Positions 1 through 8,413 of a DNA stretch of 17,822 nt are shown in pieces (position 1 is the stretch's first letter; each line of letters begins with the position of its first letter). A model generated the notes under the pieces. That model was not told where the DNA came from. It made no database searches and saw only the letters and a list, made by a program, of their open reading frames with translations. Origin of the DNA: HXMU1420-2 sp040830545. GTDB taxonomy: Bacteria; Pseudomonadota; Alphaproteobacteria; Rhodobacterales; Rhodobacteraceae. The stretch is from assembly GCA_040830545.1 (NCBI GenBank), contig JBFOMB010000216.1, forward strand, positions 1 through 17,822, given 5' to 3'. The translations under genes were made by a program, and so were the position numbers.

Positions 1-2
1 CC

Positions 3-2009
3 ATCCCGGTCAGTCGCTTCATCGACAGCGCGACGCTGGCGACCGAATGGGCGCTCCGTATGGACCGGCTGACGGCGATCATGCTGATCGTGGTCACAAC
101 CGTGTCGGCGCTCGTGCATCTCTACAGCTTTGGCTACATGGCCCATGACCCGCAGTGGAAAGAGGGTGAAAGCTACAAGCCGCGCTTCTTTGCCTATCTC
201 AGCTTCTTCACCTTCGCGATGCTGTCGCTGGTGACTTCGGACAACCTGGTGCAGATGTTCTTTGGCTGGGAAGGCGTAGGCGTCGCATCCTACCTGCTGA
301 TCGGGTTCTACTACCGCAAACCCAGCGCCAATGCGGCGGCGATGAAGGCGTTTATTGTCAACCGGGTGGGTGATTTCGGCTTTGCCCTTGGGATATTCGG
401 CCTGTTCTTCCTGACCGACAGCATCAACTTCTCGGACGTGTTTGCGATGGCGCCGGTTCTGGCGGAAACGCAGGTGACGTTCCTCTGGCAGGAATGGAAC
501 GCGGCTGAGGTGATTGCCGTGCTGCTGTTCATCGGTGCGATGGGGAAATCAGCGCAACTGCTGCTGCACACGTGGCTGCCGGACGCGATGGAAGGTCCGA
601 CACCCGTGTCGGCCCTGATCCACGCCGCGACCATGGTGACCGCGGGTGTGTTTCTGGTCTGCCGCATGTCGCCGCTGATGGAATTTGCCCCGACCGCGAC
701 CGCATTTATCACCGTTATGGGGGCTGCCACCGCGTTCTTTGCCGCGACCGTAGGGTTGGTGCAGACCGACATCAAACGCGTGATCGCCTATTCGACCTGT
801 TCGCAGCTGGGCTACATGTTCGTGGCCGCTGGCGTCGGCATGTACTCGGCGGCCATGTTCCACCTGTTCACACACGCCTTCTTCAAGGCGCTGTTGTTCC
901 TTGGTGCAGGGTCGGTGATCCATGCCATGCATCACGAACAGGACATGATGAACTACGGGGCCCTGCGCAAGAAGATCCCATATACCTTCTGGGCGATGAT
1001 GATCGGCACGCTGGCCATCACCGGCGTCGGCATCCCACTGACCACCTTCGGGTTTGCCGGGTTCCTGTCCAAGGACGCCATCATCGAAAGCGCTTATGCT
1101 GGCGGCGCGGGCTTCCCCTTCTGGGCGCTGGTGATCGCAGCCTTCATGACGTCGTTCTATTCGTGGCGGCTGATCTTCCTGACCTTCTACGGCAAGGCGC
1201 GGGGCGACAAACACACCCATGAACACGCGCATGAAAGCCCGATGGTCATGCTGATCCCGCTGGGTGTGTTGTCTCTGGGTGCGGTGTTTGCCGGTATGCT
1301 TTGGTACAACCAGTTCTTTGGTCATGCCGATCAGGTGGGCAAGTTCTACGGCATCCCCGTGGCCGAGGCGCATGACACCCACAAGGGTGATGATCACGCC
1401 ACGGGTGAAGATGGCCACGGCGAAGAGCACAGCGATGAGCACGCCAAGGATGAACATGCGGATGACGACCACGCTGCAGCAGACTCCAGCGAAGAGCATA
1501 GCGATGAGCACGCCGCCAAGAAAGGCGACCATCACTACGCATTTGTCGGCAAACCGGGTGAAGGCGCGCTCTACATGGGTCCCGACAACCACATCCTGGA
1601 TGACGCCCACGCGGCCCCGAAATGGGTCAAGGTTTCACCCTTCATCGCGATGGTTCTCGGTCTGGCGCTCGCCTACCTGTTCTACATCGTGAACCCGGCC
1701 CTGCCCAAACGTCTGGCTGAAAACCAGCGCCCGTTGTACCTGTTCCTCAAGAACAAGTGGTACTTTGACGAGGTCTATGACGTGATCTTCGTCCGTCCCG
1801 CGAAACAGCTGGGACGCGCATTGTGGAAAGGCGGGGATGGCAGCGTCATTGACGGCTTCCTCAACGGTGTGGCCATGGGCGTTGTGCCTTTCTTCACCCG
1901 GCTCGCAGGCAAGGCGCAATCGGGGTACATCTTTACTTACGCATTCTGGATGGTTGTGGGCATCGCGGCCTTTGTCACCTGGATGACGATCGGCGGAGGC
2001 GCAAACTGA
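3..2009 (+). CDS. nuoL: NADH-quinone oxidoreductase subunit L (5' truncated by window edge)
   Basis: Membrane subunit of respiratory complex I, one of the three antiporter-like proton-pumping modules, acting in the cytoplasmic membrane. The reading frame is open from the first bases of the window and already encodes family-typical residues before the first ATG at 60, so that ATG is internal; roughly 60-80 N-terminal residues are missing. Visible family motifs include FFGWEGVGVASYLLIGFYY, the central GKSAQLLLHTWLPDAMEGPTPVSALIHAATMV block (proton channel Lys/His region) and many hydrophobic membrane helices. An unusual His/Asp/Glu-rich insert lies at about 1365-1535, between late transmembrane helices and before the C-terminal lateral helix region. 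The TGA stop overlaps the nuoM ATG by one base (TGATG). Identification is very secure; only the start is unknown. Confidence 0.97.
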   Translation: MPVSRFIDSATLATEWALRMDRLTAIMLIVVTTVSALVHLYSFGYMAHDPQWKEGESYKPRFFAYLSFFTFAMLSLVTSDNLVQMFFGWEGVGVASYLLIGFYYRKPSANAAAMKAFIVNRVGDFGFALGIFGLFFLTDSINFSDVFAMAPVLAETQVTFLWQEWNAAEVIAVLLFIGAMGKSAQLLLHTWLPDAMEGPTPVSALIHAATMVTAGVFLVCRMSPLMEFAPTATAFITVMGAATAFFAATVGLVQTDIKRVIAYSTCSQLGYMFVAAGVGMYSAAMFHLFTHAFFKALLFLGAGSVIHAMHHEQDMMNYGALRKKIPYTFWAMMIGTLAITGVGIPLTTFGFAGFLSKDAIIESAYAGGAGFPFWALVIAAFMTSFYSWRLIFLTFYGKARGDKHTHEHAHESPMVMLIPLGVLSLGAVFAGMLWYNQFFGHADQVGKFYGIPVAEAHDTHKGDDHATGEDGHGEEHSDEHAKDEHADDDHAAADSSEEHSDEHAAKKGDHHYAFVGKPGEGALYMGPDNHILDDAHAAPKWVKVSPFIAMVLGLALAYLFYIVNPALPKRLAENQRPLYLFLKNKWYFDEVYDVIFVRPAKQLGRALWKGGDGSVIDGFLNGVAMGVVPFFTRLAGKAQSGYIFTYAFWMVVGIAAFVTWMTIGGGAN

Positions 2010-3553
2010 TGAGCGGCTATCTTCTGTCTGCGGTCTGCTTCATTCCGGCCATTGCCGCGCTGATCATGGCGCTGCTGATGCGCGGCGATGACGAGGCCGT
2101 GCAGCGCAACGCCAAGATGTTCGCGCTGGTCACAACCAGCGTGGTGTTCCTGATCTCGCTGGGCATCCTGGCGCAGTTCGATCCGGGCGACACGGGCTTT
2201 CAGTTCGTGGAAGAAGGCGAATGGCTTCTGGGCCTGAAATACAAGATGGGTGTCGATGGCATCAGCGTGCTGTTCGTGATGCTGACCACCTTCATCATGC
2301 CGCTGACCATCCTGGCCAGCTGGGGCGTGACCACCCGGGTGAAGGAATACATGATCGCCTTCCTGATCCTGGAAACGCTGATGCTGGGCGTGTTCATGGC
2401 GCTGGATCTGGTGCTGTTCTACCTGTTCTTCGAAGCGGGCCTGATCCCGATGTTCCTGATCATCGGCATCTGGGGCGGCAAGGACCGGATTTATGCCAGC
2501 TTCAAGTTCTTCCTTTATACCTTCCTCGGCTCGGTGCTGATGCTGGTGGCGATGGTGGCCATGTTCTCGGACGCGGGCACCACAGATATCGAGGTGCTGC
2601 TGACACATGAGTTCAGCTATCAAAGCTTCTCGCTGCTGGGCATTCAGATCGTTGGCGGCATGCAGACGCTGATGTTCCTGGCCTTCTTCGCCAGCTTTGC
2701 CGTGAAAATGCCCATGTGGCCGGTTCACACCTGGCTGCCCGATGCGCACGTGCAGGCCCCGACCGCAGGCTCGGTCGTGCTGGCGGCGATCCTGCTGAAA
2801 ATGGGCGGCTACGGCTTCCTGCGCTTCTCCATCCCGATGTTCCCGGTGGGCTCAGAGGTGATGACCCCGCTGGTTCTGTGGATGTCGGCGATTGCGATTG
2901 TCTACACCTCGCTGGTGGCGCTGGTGCAGGAGGACATGAAGAAGCTGATTGCCTATTCCTCGGTCGCGCATATGGGCTTTGTCACCATGGGGATTTTCGC
3001 GACAACCCAGCAGGGGCTTGATGGCGCGATCTTCCAGATGCTCAGCCACGGGTTTGTTTCCGCCGCGTTGTTCATGTGCGTTGGCGTGATCTATGACCGG
3101 ATGCACACGCGTGACATCAACGCTTATGGCGGGTTGGTGAACCGGATGCCGGTTTATGCGCTGGTCTTCATGTTGTTCACCATGGCCAATGTTGGCCTGC
3201 CGGGCACATCCGGGTTTGTGGGCGAATTCCTGACCCTGATGGGCACCTTCCCGGTCAACACCTGGGTGACTGCTGTGGCCTGTTCCGGTGTGATCTTCTC
3301 GGCGGCGTATGCGCTGTGGCTTTATCGTCGCGTGGTCTTTGGTGATCTGATCAAGGAAAGCCTGAAAACGATCAGCGACATGTCCTTGCGCGAAAAAGTC
3401 ACGTTTGCCCCGCTGATCGTGATGACACTGCTGTTGGGGGTTTACCCATCGCTCATCACCGACGTGATCGGGCCTGCCACGGCGGCGCTCAAGGATCATT
3501 ATGATACGGCGCTGGCCGCGGCAGAGGCCGCGACGCAGCTGGCCTCGCAGTAA
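2009..3553 (+). CDS. nuoM: NADH-quinone oxidoreductase subunit M
   Basis: Antiporter-like membrane subunit of complex I, 514 residues, the usual length. Family marks: FFEAGLIPMFLIIGIWGG with the conserved glutamate (E142 here), AVKMPMWPVHTWLPDAHVQAPTAGSVVLAAILLKMGGYG with the two conserved channel lysines (K233 and K264), and VALVQEDMKKLIAYSSVAHMGF further on. These are the residues known in E. coli NuoM to be needed for proton pumping. The start codon overlaps the nuoL stop by one base and has GGAGG at 1995-1999, nine bases upstream, so translation is probably coupled to nuoL. The gene sits between nuoL and nuoN in the order normal for the nuo operon. Confidence 0.98.
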   Translation: MSGYLLSAVCFIPAIAALIMALLMRGDDEAVQRNAKMFALVTTSVVFLISLGILAQFDPGDTGFQFVEEGEWLLGLKYKMGVDGISVLFVMLTTFIMPLTILASWGVTTRVKEYMIAFLILETLMLGVFMALDLVLFYLFFEAGLIPMFLIIGIWGGKDRIYASFKFFLYTFLGSVLMLVAMVAMFSDAGTTDIEVLLTHEFSYQSFSLLGIQIVGGMQTLMFLAFFASFAVKMPMWPVHTWLPDAHVQAPTAGSVVLAAILLKMGGYGFLRFSIPMFPVGSEVMTPLVLWMSAIAIVYTSLVALVQEDMKKLIAYSSVAHMGFVTMGIFATTQQGLDGAIFQMLSHGFVSAALFMCVGVIYDRMHTRDINAYGGLVNRMPVYALVFMLFTMANVGLPGTSGFVGEFLTLMGTFPVNTWVTAVACSGVIFSAAYALWLYRRVVFGDLIKESLKTISDMSLREKVTFAPLIVMTLLLGVYPSLITDVIGPATAALKDHYDTALAAAEAATQLASQ

Positions 3554-3565
3554 GGAGTTCGGCCC

Positions 3566-5002
3566 ATGGGATCGGATCTGAACATCATCCTGCCGGAAAT
3601 CGTGCTGTCGCTTTATGCGATGATCGCGCTGGTCGGGACGGCCTATCTGGGCAAGGACCGGCTGGCCCCGCTGCTAGTCTGGCTGACCGCCGGGTTGATG
3701 GCGGTGCTGGGCATCTGGATCGGCTCGGCCGGTGGGGACACGGCGGTGGCCTTCAACGGCATGTTCATCGACGATGGTTTTTCGCGTTTTGCCAAGGTGG
3801 TGATCCTGATTTCGGCGGCTGCGGTCCTGATCATGAGCCAGGGCTACATGGCGCAGCGGGATCTGCTGCGGTTTGAGTACCCGCTGCTGGTGGCACTCGC
3901 TGCTGTGGGTATGATGGTCATGGTCAGCGCAGGCGATCTGATCGTGCTCTACATGGGGCTGGAGCTGCAATCGCTGGCGCTGTACGTTGTGGCGGCATTG
4001 CGGCGGGACAGCGTGAAATCGACCGAGGCGGGGCTGAAATACTTCGTTCTCGGCGCGCTCAGCTCAGGCTTGTTGCTGTATGGCGCGTCGCTGGTCTACG
4101 GCTATTCCGGTACAACGCTGTTCTCGGGCATCATCCAGACGGCGGAAGGCGGCCATGTGTCGCTGGGCCTGCTGTTTGGCATCGTGTTCCTGGTGGCAGG
4201 CATGGCGTTCAAGGTGTCTGCCGTGCCGTTCCACATGTGGACGCCGGATGTCTACGAAGGGGCGCCTACACCCGTCACCGCGTTCTTTGCCACCGCACCC
4301 AAGATGGCAGCGATGGGACTGTTTGCGCGCGTGCTGTTTGACGCCTTTGGTGGGGCCGTGGCGGATTGGTCCCAGATCATTGCGCTGCTGTCGCTGCTGA
4401 GCATGTTCCTGGGGGCCGTGGCCGCGATTGGACAGCGCAATATCAAGCGGCTGATGGCTTATTCCTCGATCGCGCATATGGGTTATGCGCTTATGGGGCT
4501 GGCGGCGGGAACGCAGTTGGGAGTGCAGGCGATGCTGATCTACATGGCGATCTACGTGACCATGAATATCGGCACATTCGCGTTCATCCTGATGATGGAA
4601 CGGGACGGCGCGCCGGTGGTCGATATTGATGCGCTGAACATGTATTCCAAGGCTGAACCGGGCAAGGCGCTGGCGATGCTGGTGCTGCTGTTTTCGCTGG
4701 CTGGTGTGCCGCCGATGCTGGGGTTCTTTGGCAAGCTTTACGTGCTGCGCGCAGCGTACGAGGCCGGGCTGGCCTGGCTGGCGGTGGCGGGTGTGATCGC
4801 CTCGGTCATCGGGGCGTTCTACTATCTGCGCATCGTCTACTTCATGTATTTCGGCGAAGAACGCGAGGCGCTGGACCGGACCAATCCGCCGGTGTTGTGG
4901 GGGCTGTTGATGGCGTCCGCGGTGATCATGGTGGCCGGGATCGTCAACATGTTCGGTGTCGAAACCGCGGCACAGGCGGCGGCTGCGGTGCTGGTCAACT
5001 GA
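3566..5002 (+). CDS. nuoN: NADH-quinone oxidoreductase subunit N
   Basis: Third antiporter-like membrane subunit of complex I, 478 residues, normal length. The key glutamate sits in YMGLELQSLALY (E133), followed by KYFVLGALSSGLLLYG. The central channel lysines lie in GMAFKVSAVPFHMWTPDVYEGAPTPVTAFFATAPKM (K216 and K246). The start is supported by a good Shine-Dalgarno, AAGGAG, that begins inside the nuoM stop codon (3552-3557), eight bases before the ATG; the gene follows nuoM by 12 bases. It is the last nuo gene. Downstream the transcript runs into two hairpins before birA, so nuoN is probably the end of the main nuo message, with partial read-through into the cofactor genes. Confidence 0.98.
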   Translation: MGSDLNIILPEIVLSLYAMIALVGTAYLGKDRLAPLLVWLTAGLMAVLGIWIGSAGGDTAVAFNGMFIDDGFSRFAKVVILISAAAVLIMSQGYMAQRDLLRFEYPLLVALAAVGMMVMVSAGDLIVLYMGLELQSLALYVVAALRRDSVKSTEAGLKYFVLGALSSGLLLYGASLVYGYSGTTLFSGIIQTAEGGHVSLGLLFGIVFLVAGMAFKVSAVPFHMWTPDVYEGAPTPVTAFFATAPKMAAMGLFARVLFDAFGGAVADWSQIIALLSLLSMFLGAVAAIGQRNIKRLMAYSSIAHMGYALMGLAAGTQLGVQAMLIYMAIYVTMNIGTFAFILMMERDGAPVVDIDALNMYSKAEPGKALAMLVLLFSLAGVPPMLGFFGKLYVLRAAYEAGLAWLAVAGVIASVIGAFYYLRIVYFMYFGEEREALDRTNPPVLWGLLMASAVIMVAGIVNMFGVETAAQAAAAVLVN

Positions 5003-5095
5003 CCTGTCGGGGGCCGGAATTTTGCAAAAATTCCGGGTCGGTTTTTCGGGGAAAAACCGGCCTTCGGCGAGAGTATTTTTGCAAAGATGAAATCC
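5003..5095 (+). other. nuoN-birA gap: two strong hairpins plus GAGTATTT element
   Basis: The 93-base gap holds two hairpins in series. The first (5014-5036) has perfect 10-bp arms, CCGGAATTTT and its complement, around a 3-base loop. The second (5039-5059) has 8-bp arms, CGGTTTTT and AAAAACCG, around CGGGG. The T-run of the second hairpin's left arm follows the first hairpin, and another T-run (5076-5080) follows the second, so either could act as a weak terminator or attenuator on the + strand. Directly after comes a GAGTATTT-N8-ATGAA element (5071-5091) that recurs at 17119-17139. No separate promoter for birA is obvious. Confidence 0.6.
5071..5091 (+). repeat. GAGTATTT-N8-ATGAA element, copy 1
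   Basis: A 21-base motif, GAGTATTT, eight bases, ATGAA, that occurs again at 17119-17139 with the same spacing. Both copies lie just after a strong hairpin in a non-coding gap. Its ATG (5087) is an in-frame upstream start for birA, but no Shine-Dalgarno precedes it. I infer a dispersed intergenic element typical of this bacterial group; function unknown. Confidence 0.5.
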
Positions 5096-5845
5096 ATGGC
5101 TGAGTGGCCTGCAGGATATGGACGGCGTGTGTTGGCCGAGGTGGACAGCACCTTGAGCGAGGCGGCGCGGATTGCGCCGGACCTCGCCGGGCCGGAATGG
5201 ATACTGGCGCTGCGGCAAACCGCCGGGCGCGGGCGGCGCGGACGGGCCTGGCGCGATCCGGTTGGGAATGTGGCGGCGACTTTGGTCATGCGACCGGCGG
5301 AGATGCCGGATACCGCGGCGCTGCGCAGCTTTGTGGCGGCGCTGGCAGTGTTTGATGCTTGCGTGGATGTGACAGGGCGCGCGACAGGTTTTGCGCTGAA
5401 ATGGCCCAATGACGTGCTGTTGAATGGCGGCAAGCTGAGCGGCATCCTGCTGGAAAGCGCTGGGCAGGGCAGTGCGCTGAGCTATCTGGCGATTGGTATT
5501 GGCGTGAACCTCAAAAACGCACCCGGGGCAGACACTGTGGAGCCTGGCGCGGTGCCGCCTGTGTCGTTGTTGTCGGAAACCGGGGCGGATGTGGACCCGG
5601 AAACGTTTCTGGATTTCCTGGCCGCCGCTTATGCGCGCTATGAGGCGCAGTTTCAGACCTATGGTTTCGGGCCCATTCGCGAGACCTGGCTGGCGCGGGC
5701 CGCGCGGTTGGGGGAACAAATCACCGCGCGCACGGCAAAGAGCGAAACGTTTGGCACGTTTGAAACCGTGGACGAGGCGGGCAATCTGGTCCTGACCACG
5801 TCCGCAGGGCGGGTCAGCATTCCGGCGGCGGATGTGTTTTTCTGA
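5096..5845 (+). CDS. birA: biotin--[acetyl-CoA-carboxylase] ligase (class I, no HTH)
   Basis: Cytoplasmic biotin protein ligase: activates biotin with ATP to biotinyl-AMP and transfers it to the lysine of biotin carboxyl carrier domains (for example acetyl-CoA carboxylase). Motifs: GRGRRGRAW at about residues 44-52 (biotin/AMP-binding loop), KWPNDVLLNGGKLSGILLES at 102-121 with the catalytic-region lysine, and GIGVNL at 134-139. At 249 residues there is no N-terminal helix-turn-helix, so it is a monofunctional ligase rather than a BirA-type repressor. An in-frame ATG at 5087 lies inside the GAGTATTT element; I prefer 5096 because homologues generally begin M-x-EWP-x-GYGR, but neither start has a good Shine-Dalgarno. 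coaX follows after 11 bases. Confidence 0.93.
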   Translation: MAEWPAGYGRRVLAEVDSTLSEAARIAPDLAGPEWILALRQTAGRGRRGRAWRDPVGNVAATLVMRPAEMPDTAALRSFVAALAVFDACVDVTGRATGFALKWPNDVLLNGGKLSGILLESAGQGSALSYLAIGIGVNLKNAPGADTVEPGAVPPVSLLSETGADVDPETFLDFLAAAYARYEAQFQTYGFGPIRETWLARAARLGEQITARTAKSETFGTFETVDEAGNLVLTTSAGRVSIPAADVFF

Positions 5846-5856
5846 AGGGGAACGGC

Positions 5857-6636
5857 ATGCTTTTGGCGATTGACTGCGGCAACACCAACACCGTGTTTTC
5901 GATCTGGGATGGGGAGACATTCCTGTGCACGTTGCGCACGTCGACCCACCATGCGCGCACGGCGGATGCCTATTTCACGTGGTTTTCCACGCTGATCAAT
6001 CACTATGGCATCACGCCCGACATCACGGATGTCATTATCTCCTCGACCGTGCCGCGCGTGGTGTTCAACCTGCGCATTTTCGCGGATCGGTTTTTTGGTT
6101 GTCGTCCTTTGGTGGTGGGCAAACCCGATTGCCTGTTGCCCCATGCACCGCGCGTGGATCAGGGCACGCAGGTGGGGCCCGACCGCTTGGTCAACACGGC
6201 GGGGGCCTATGACCGGCATGGGGGCAACCTGATCGTGGTGGATTTTGGGACCGCAACGACTTTTGACGTGGTGGATCATGACGGGGCTTACGTGGGCGGC
6301 GTCATTGCGCCTGGTGTGAACCTGAGCCTGGAGGCGTTGCACATGGCGGCCGCCGCGCTGCCCCATGTGGACATCGCCAAGCCGCAGCGCGTGGTCGGCA
6401 CCAACACCGTGGTCTGTATGCAATCCGGCGTGTTCTGGGGATACGTCGGGTTGGTGCGCGAGATCTGCGCGCGGATCAAGGCCGAGCGGGATCGGGACAT
6501 GTCGGTGATCGCGACTGGCGGGTTGGCCCCGCTGTTTGACCAGACGGTCGATCTGTTTGACCAGATCGAGGATGATTTGACGATGCACGGGCTGACTGTG
6601 ATCCATCGCTACAACAAGGACCACGGCGACGCATGA
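5857..6636 (+). CDS. coaX: type III pantothenate kinase
   Basis: Phosphorylates pantothenate with ATP, the first step of coenzyme A synthesis, in the cytoplasm. 259 residues, normal for the family. The ASKHA-fold motifs are visible: DCGNTNT at residues 6-12 (phosphate loop), GPDR at 107-110 with the catalytic aspartate D109, DFGTATTFD at 129-137, and ATGGLAPL near the C-terminus. AAGGGG at 5845-5850 lies six bases before the ATG. The stop overlaps the rnj start (ATGA), indicating translational coupling. The order birA-coaX-rnj behind nuoN is a conserved alphaproteobacterial arrangement. Confidence 0.96.
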   Translation: MLLAIDCGNTNTVFSIWDGETFLCTLRTSTHHARTADAYFTWFSTLINHYGITPDITDVIISSTVPRVVFNLRIFADRFFGCRPLVVGKPDCLLPHAPRVDQGTQVGPDRLVNTAGAYDRHGGNLIVVDFGTATTFDVVDHDGAYVGGVIAPGVNLSLEALHMAAAALPHVDIAKPQRVVGTNTVVCMQSGVFWGYVGLVREICARIKAERDRDMSVIATGGLAPLFDQTVDLFDQIEDDLTMHGLTVIHRYNKDHGDA

Positions 6637-8300
6637 GCAATGAACGACTGATCTACCTGCCTTTGGGTGGGGCCGGTGAAATTGGCATGAACGCCTATGT
6701 TTACGGCTATGGCGCGCCGGATCAGGAACGGCTGATCCTGGTGGATCTGGGTGTAACATTTCCGGATATGGAGACCTCGCCCGGGGTCGACCTGATCCTG
6801 CCGGACATGAGCTGGCTGATCGAACGGGCCGACCGGTTGGAGGCGGTGTTCATCACCCATGCGCACGAGGATCACGTGGGCGGGCTGTCCCATGTCTGGG
6901 GACAGTTGAACGTGCCGGTCTATGCCCGTGCGTTTACCGCCAACATCGCCCGGCGCAAGATGGACGAACGCGGCCACCCGGAAGAGGCGGTGGTTACGGC
7001 CTCGGCATGGCCAGAGCAGGTGCAGGCGGGGCCGTTTCAGGTGGGGTTCCTGCCGGTCAGCCACTCGATCCCCGAAAGCGCCGCGCTGGTGATCGACAGC
7101 CCGGCAGGGCGTGTGGTGCACACGGGTGATTTCAAGCTGGACGCGCAGCCGGTGGTGGGTGAACCGTTTGATCCCGACCTGTGGGCCGGGGTGTGCGGGG
7201 ATGGGGTGCAGGCGCTGGTCTGCGATTCCACCAACGTGTTTTCCGCCCATCCCGGACGGTCGGAAAGCGAGGTTGGGCCAGAGATCGAAAAGCTGGTGGC
7301 GGGCGCGCCCAACATGGTGGTTGCCACAACCTTTGCCAGCAATGTGGCCCGGGTGAAAACGCTGGCTGAGGCCGGGCAGAGGGCCGGGCGGTCGGTTGTG
7401 CTGCTGGGCCGGGCGATGCGGCGGATGATCGAGGCGGCGGTAGAGACCGGCGTGCTCAGCGATTTTCCATCAGTCGTCAGTCCGGAAGATGCCAAGGACA
7501 TTCCACGCGAAAACCTGTTGCTACTGGTCACCGGCAGCCAAGGTGAGCGTCGCGCGGCCAGCGCGCAGCTGGCGCGGGGCAAGTACCGGGGGCTGGAGCT
7601 GAAAGAGGGCGATCTGTTCCTGTTTTCGTCAAAAACCATTCCGGGGAACGAGGCCGGTGTGATCCGCATCATCAACCAGCTCAGCGAAAAGGGCGTGGAT
7701 GTGGTGGATGACAGCAGCGGACTGTACCACGTGTCCGGCCATGCGAACCGCCCTGATCTGGAGCGGGTGCAGGACATTGCCAAACCGCGCATGGTGGTGC
7801 CGATGCATGGTGAACATCGCCATCTGCGGACCCATGCCAATCTGGCGAAGGCGCGAGGTTATGCCAGTGCGCTGGCGGTGAACGGCACCATGCTGGACCT
7901 CAGCGGGGAAGCCCCGGCGGTGGTTGAATATGTGGAGACGGGGCGCACCTATCTGGATGGCTCGGTCCAGATCGGCGCGCTGGATGGCGTGGTGCGCAAC
8001 CGTATTCGCATGGCGTTGAACGGAATGATCTCGATCTCGGTCATTTTGGACGAGGATCACGAACCGCTGGGCGAACCCTGGTGCGTGCTGCACGGGTTGC
8101 CGGAAACAGGTGTGTCCAATGCGGCGCTGATCGAAGTGTTGGAAGAAGATCTGGATCAGTTTCTGCGCCGTGCAGGGGCTAAGACGCTGGCGGATGATGA
8201 CGCGCTGGAAGAGGAACTGCGCCGGGTGGCGCGGGGAACGGCGATGAGCGAGATCGGGCGCAAGCCCGAGGTGATCGTGGTGATCAGCCGGGTCAGTTGA
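6633..8300 (+). CDS. rnj: ribonuclease J
   Basis: Metallo-beta-lactamase/beta-CASP ribonuclease with 5'-3' exonuclease and endonuclease activity in RNA processing and decay. 555 residues, the family size. Zinc ligands visible: HAHEDH at residues 76-81, H144 in PVSHSIPES, D166 in HTGDFKLD, and the beta-CASP motifs DSTN (199-201 region), TGSQGE (300-305), H366/H370 in YHVSGH, and H392 in PMHGE. The first ATG overlaps the coaX stop by four bases; AAGGA at 6616-6620 is 12 bases upstream, rather far, so coupling to coaX translation is likely important. It ends just before a palindrome array and converges with the helicase gene. Confidence 0.97.
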   Translation: MSNERLIYLPLGGAGEIGMNAYVYGYGAPDQERLILVDLGVTFPDMETSPGVDLILPDMSWLIERADRLEAVFITHAHEDHVGGLSHVWGQLNVPVYARAFTANIARRKMDERGHPEEAVVTASAWPEQVQAGPFQVGFLPVSHSIPESAALVIDSPAGRVVHTGDFKLDAQPVVGEPFDPDLWAGVCGDGVQALVCDSTNVFSAHPGRSESEVGPEIEKLVAGAPNMVVATTFASNVARVKTLAEAGQRAGRSVVLLGRAMRRMIEAAVETGVLSDFPSVVSPEDAKDIPRENLLLLVTGSQGERRAASAQLARGKYRGLELKEGDLFLFSSKTIPGNEAGVIRIINQLSEKGVDVVDDSSGLYHVSGHANRPDLERVQDIAKPRMVVPMHGEHRHLRTHANLAKARGYASALAVNGTMLDLSGEAPAVVEYVETGRTYLDGSVQIGALDGVVRNRIRMALNGMISISVILDEDHEPLGEPWCVLHGLPETGVSNAALIEVLEEDLDQFLRRAGAKTLADDDALEEELRRVARGTAMSEIGRKPEVIVVISRVS

Positions 8301-8312
8301 GAGGGAACAGGA

Positions 8313-8406
8313 CAAGCCGTTTCAAAACGGCTTGGTCCAAGCGCGTTTGAACGCGCTTCCCACGCGAATTGAAATTCGCGTTTTCAAGGCCTTTCGAAAG
8401 GCCTTG
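8313..8406. repeat. Array of four tight palindromes between convergent genes
   Basis: Four perfect inverted repeats with two-base centres sit in tandem: 8313-8334 (10-bp arms CAAGCCGTTT, centre CA), 8339-8358 (9-bp arms AAGCGCGTT, centre TG), 8362-8381 (9-bp arms ACGCGAATT, centre GA) and 8385-8406 (10-bp arms CAAGGCCTTT, centre CG). Centres are 23-25 bp apart. The arms differ in sequence, so this is repetition of shape, not of sequence. The array fills almost the whole gap between the ends of rnj (+) and the helicase gene (-), so a bidirectional terminator or 3'-end protection role is the simplest reading. Only the third palindrome is followed by a short T-run (TTTT on +). Confidence 0.85.
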
Positions 8407-8413
8407 GCCCGAC

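Noticed and set aside
549..1610. Minus-strand open frame of 353 codons opposite nuoL
   Set aside because: Shadow of nuoL; no domain signature and no ribosome-binding context.
4064..5920. Long minus-strand open frame (618 codons) opposite nuoN, birA and coaX
   Set aside because: Composition is Arg/His/Pro/Gln-rich as expected for an antisense shadow of G+C-rich genes; it crosses three well-identified genes and has no recognisable domain.
8313..8406. CRISPR-like array because of the regular pitch
   Set aside because: The units have different sequences and no direct repeat; only palindromic shape is shared.
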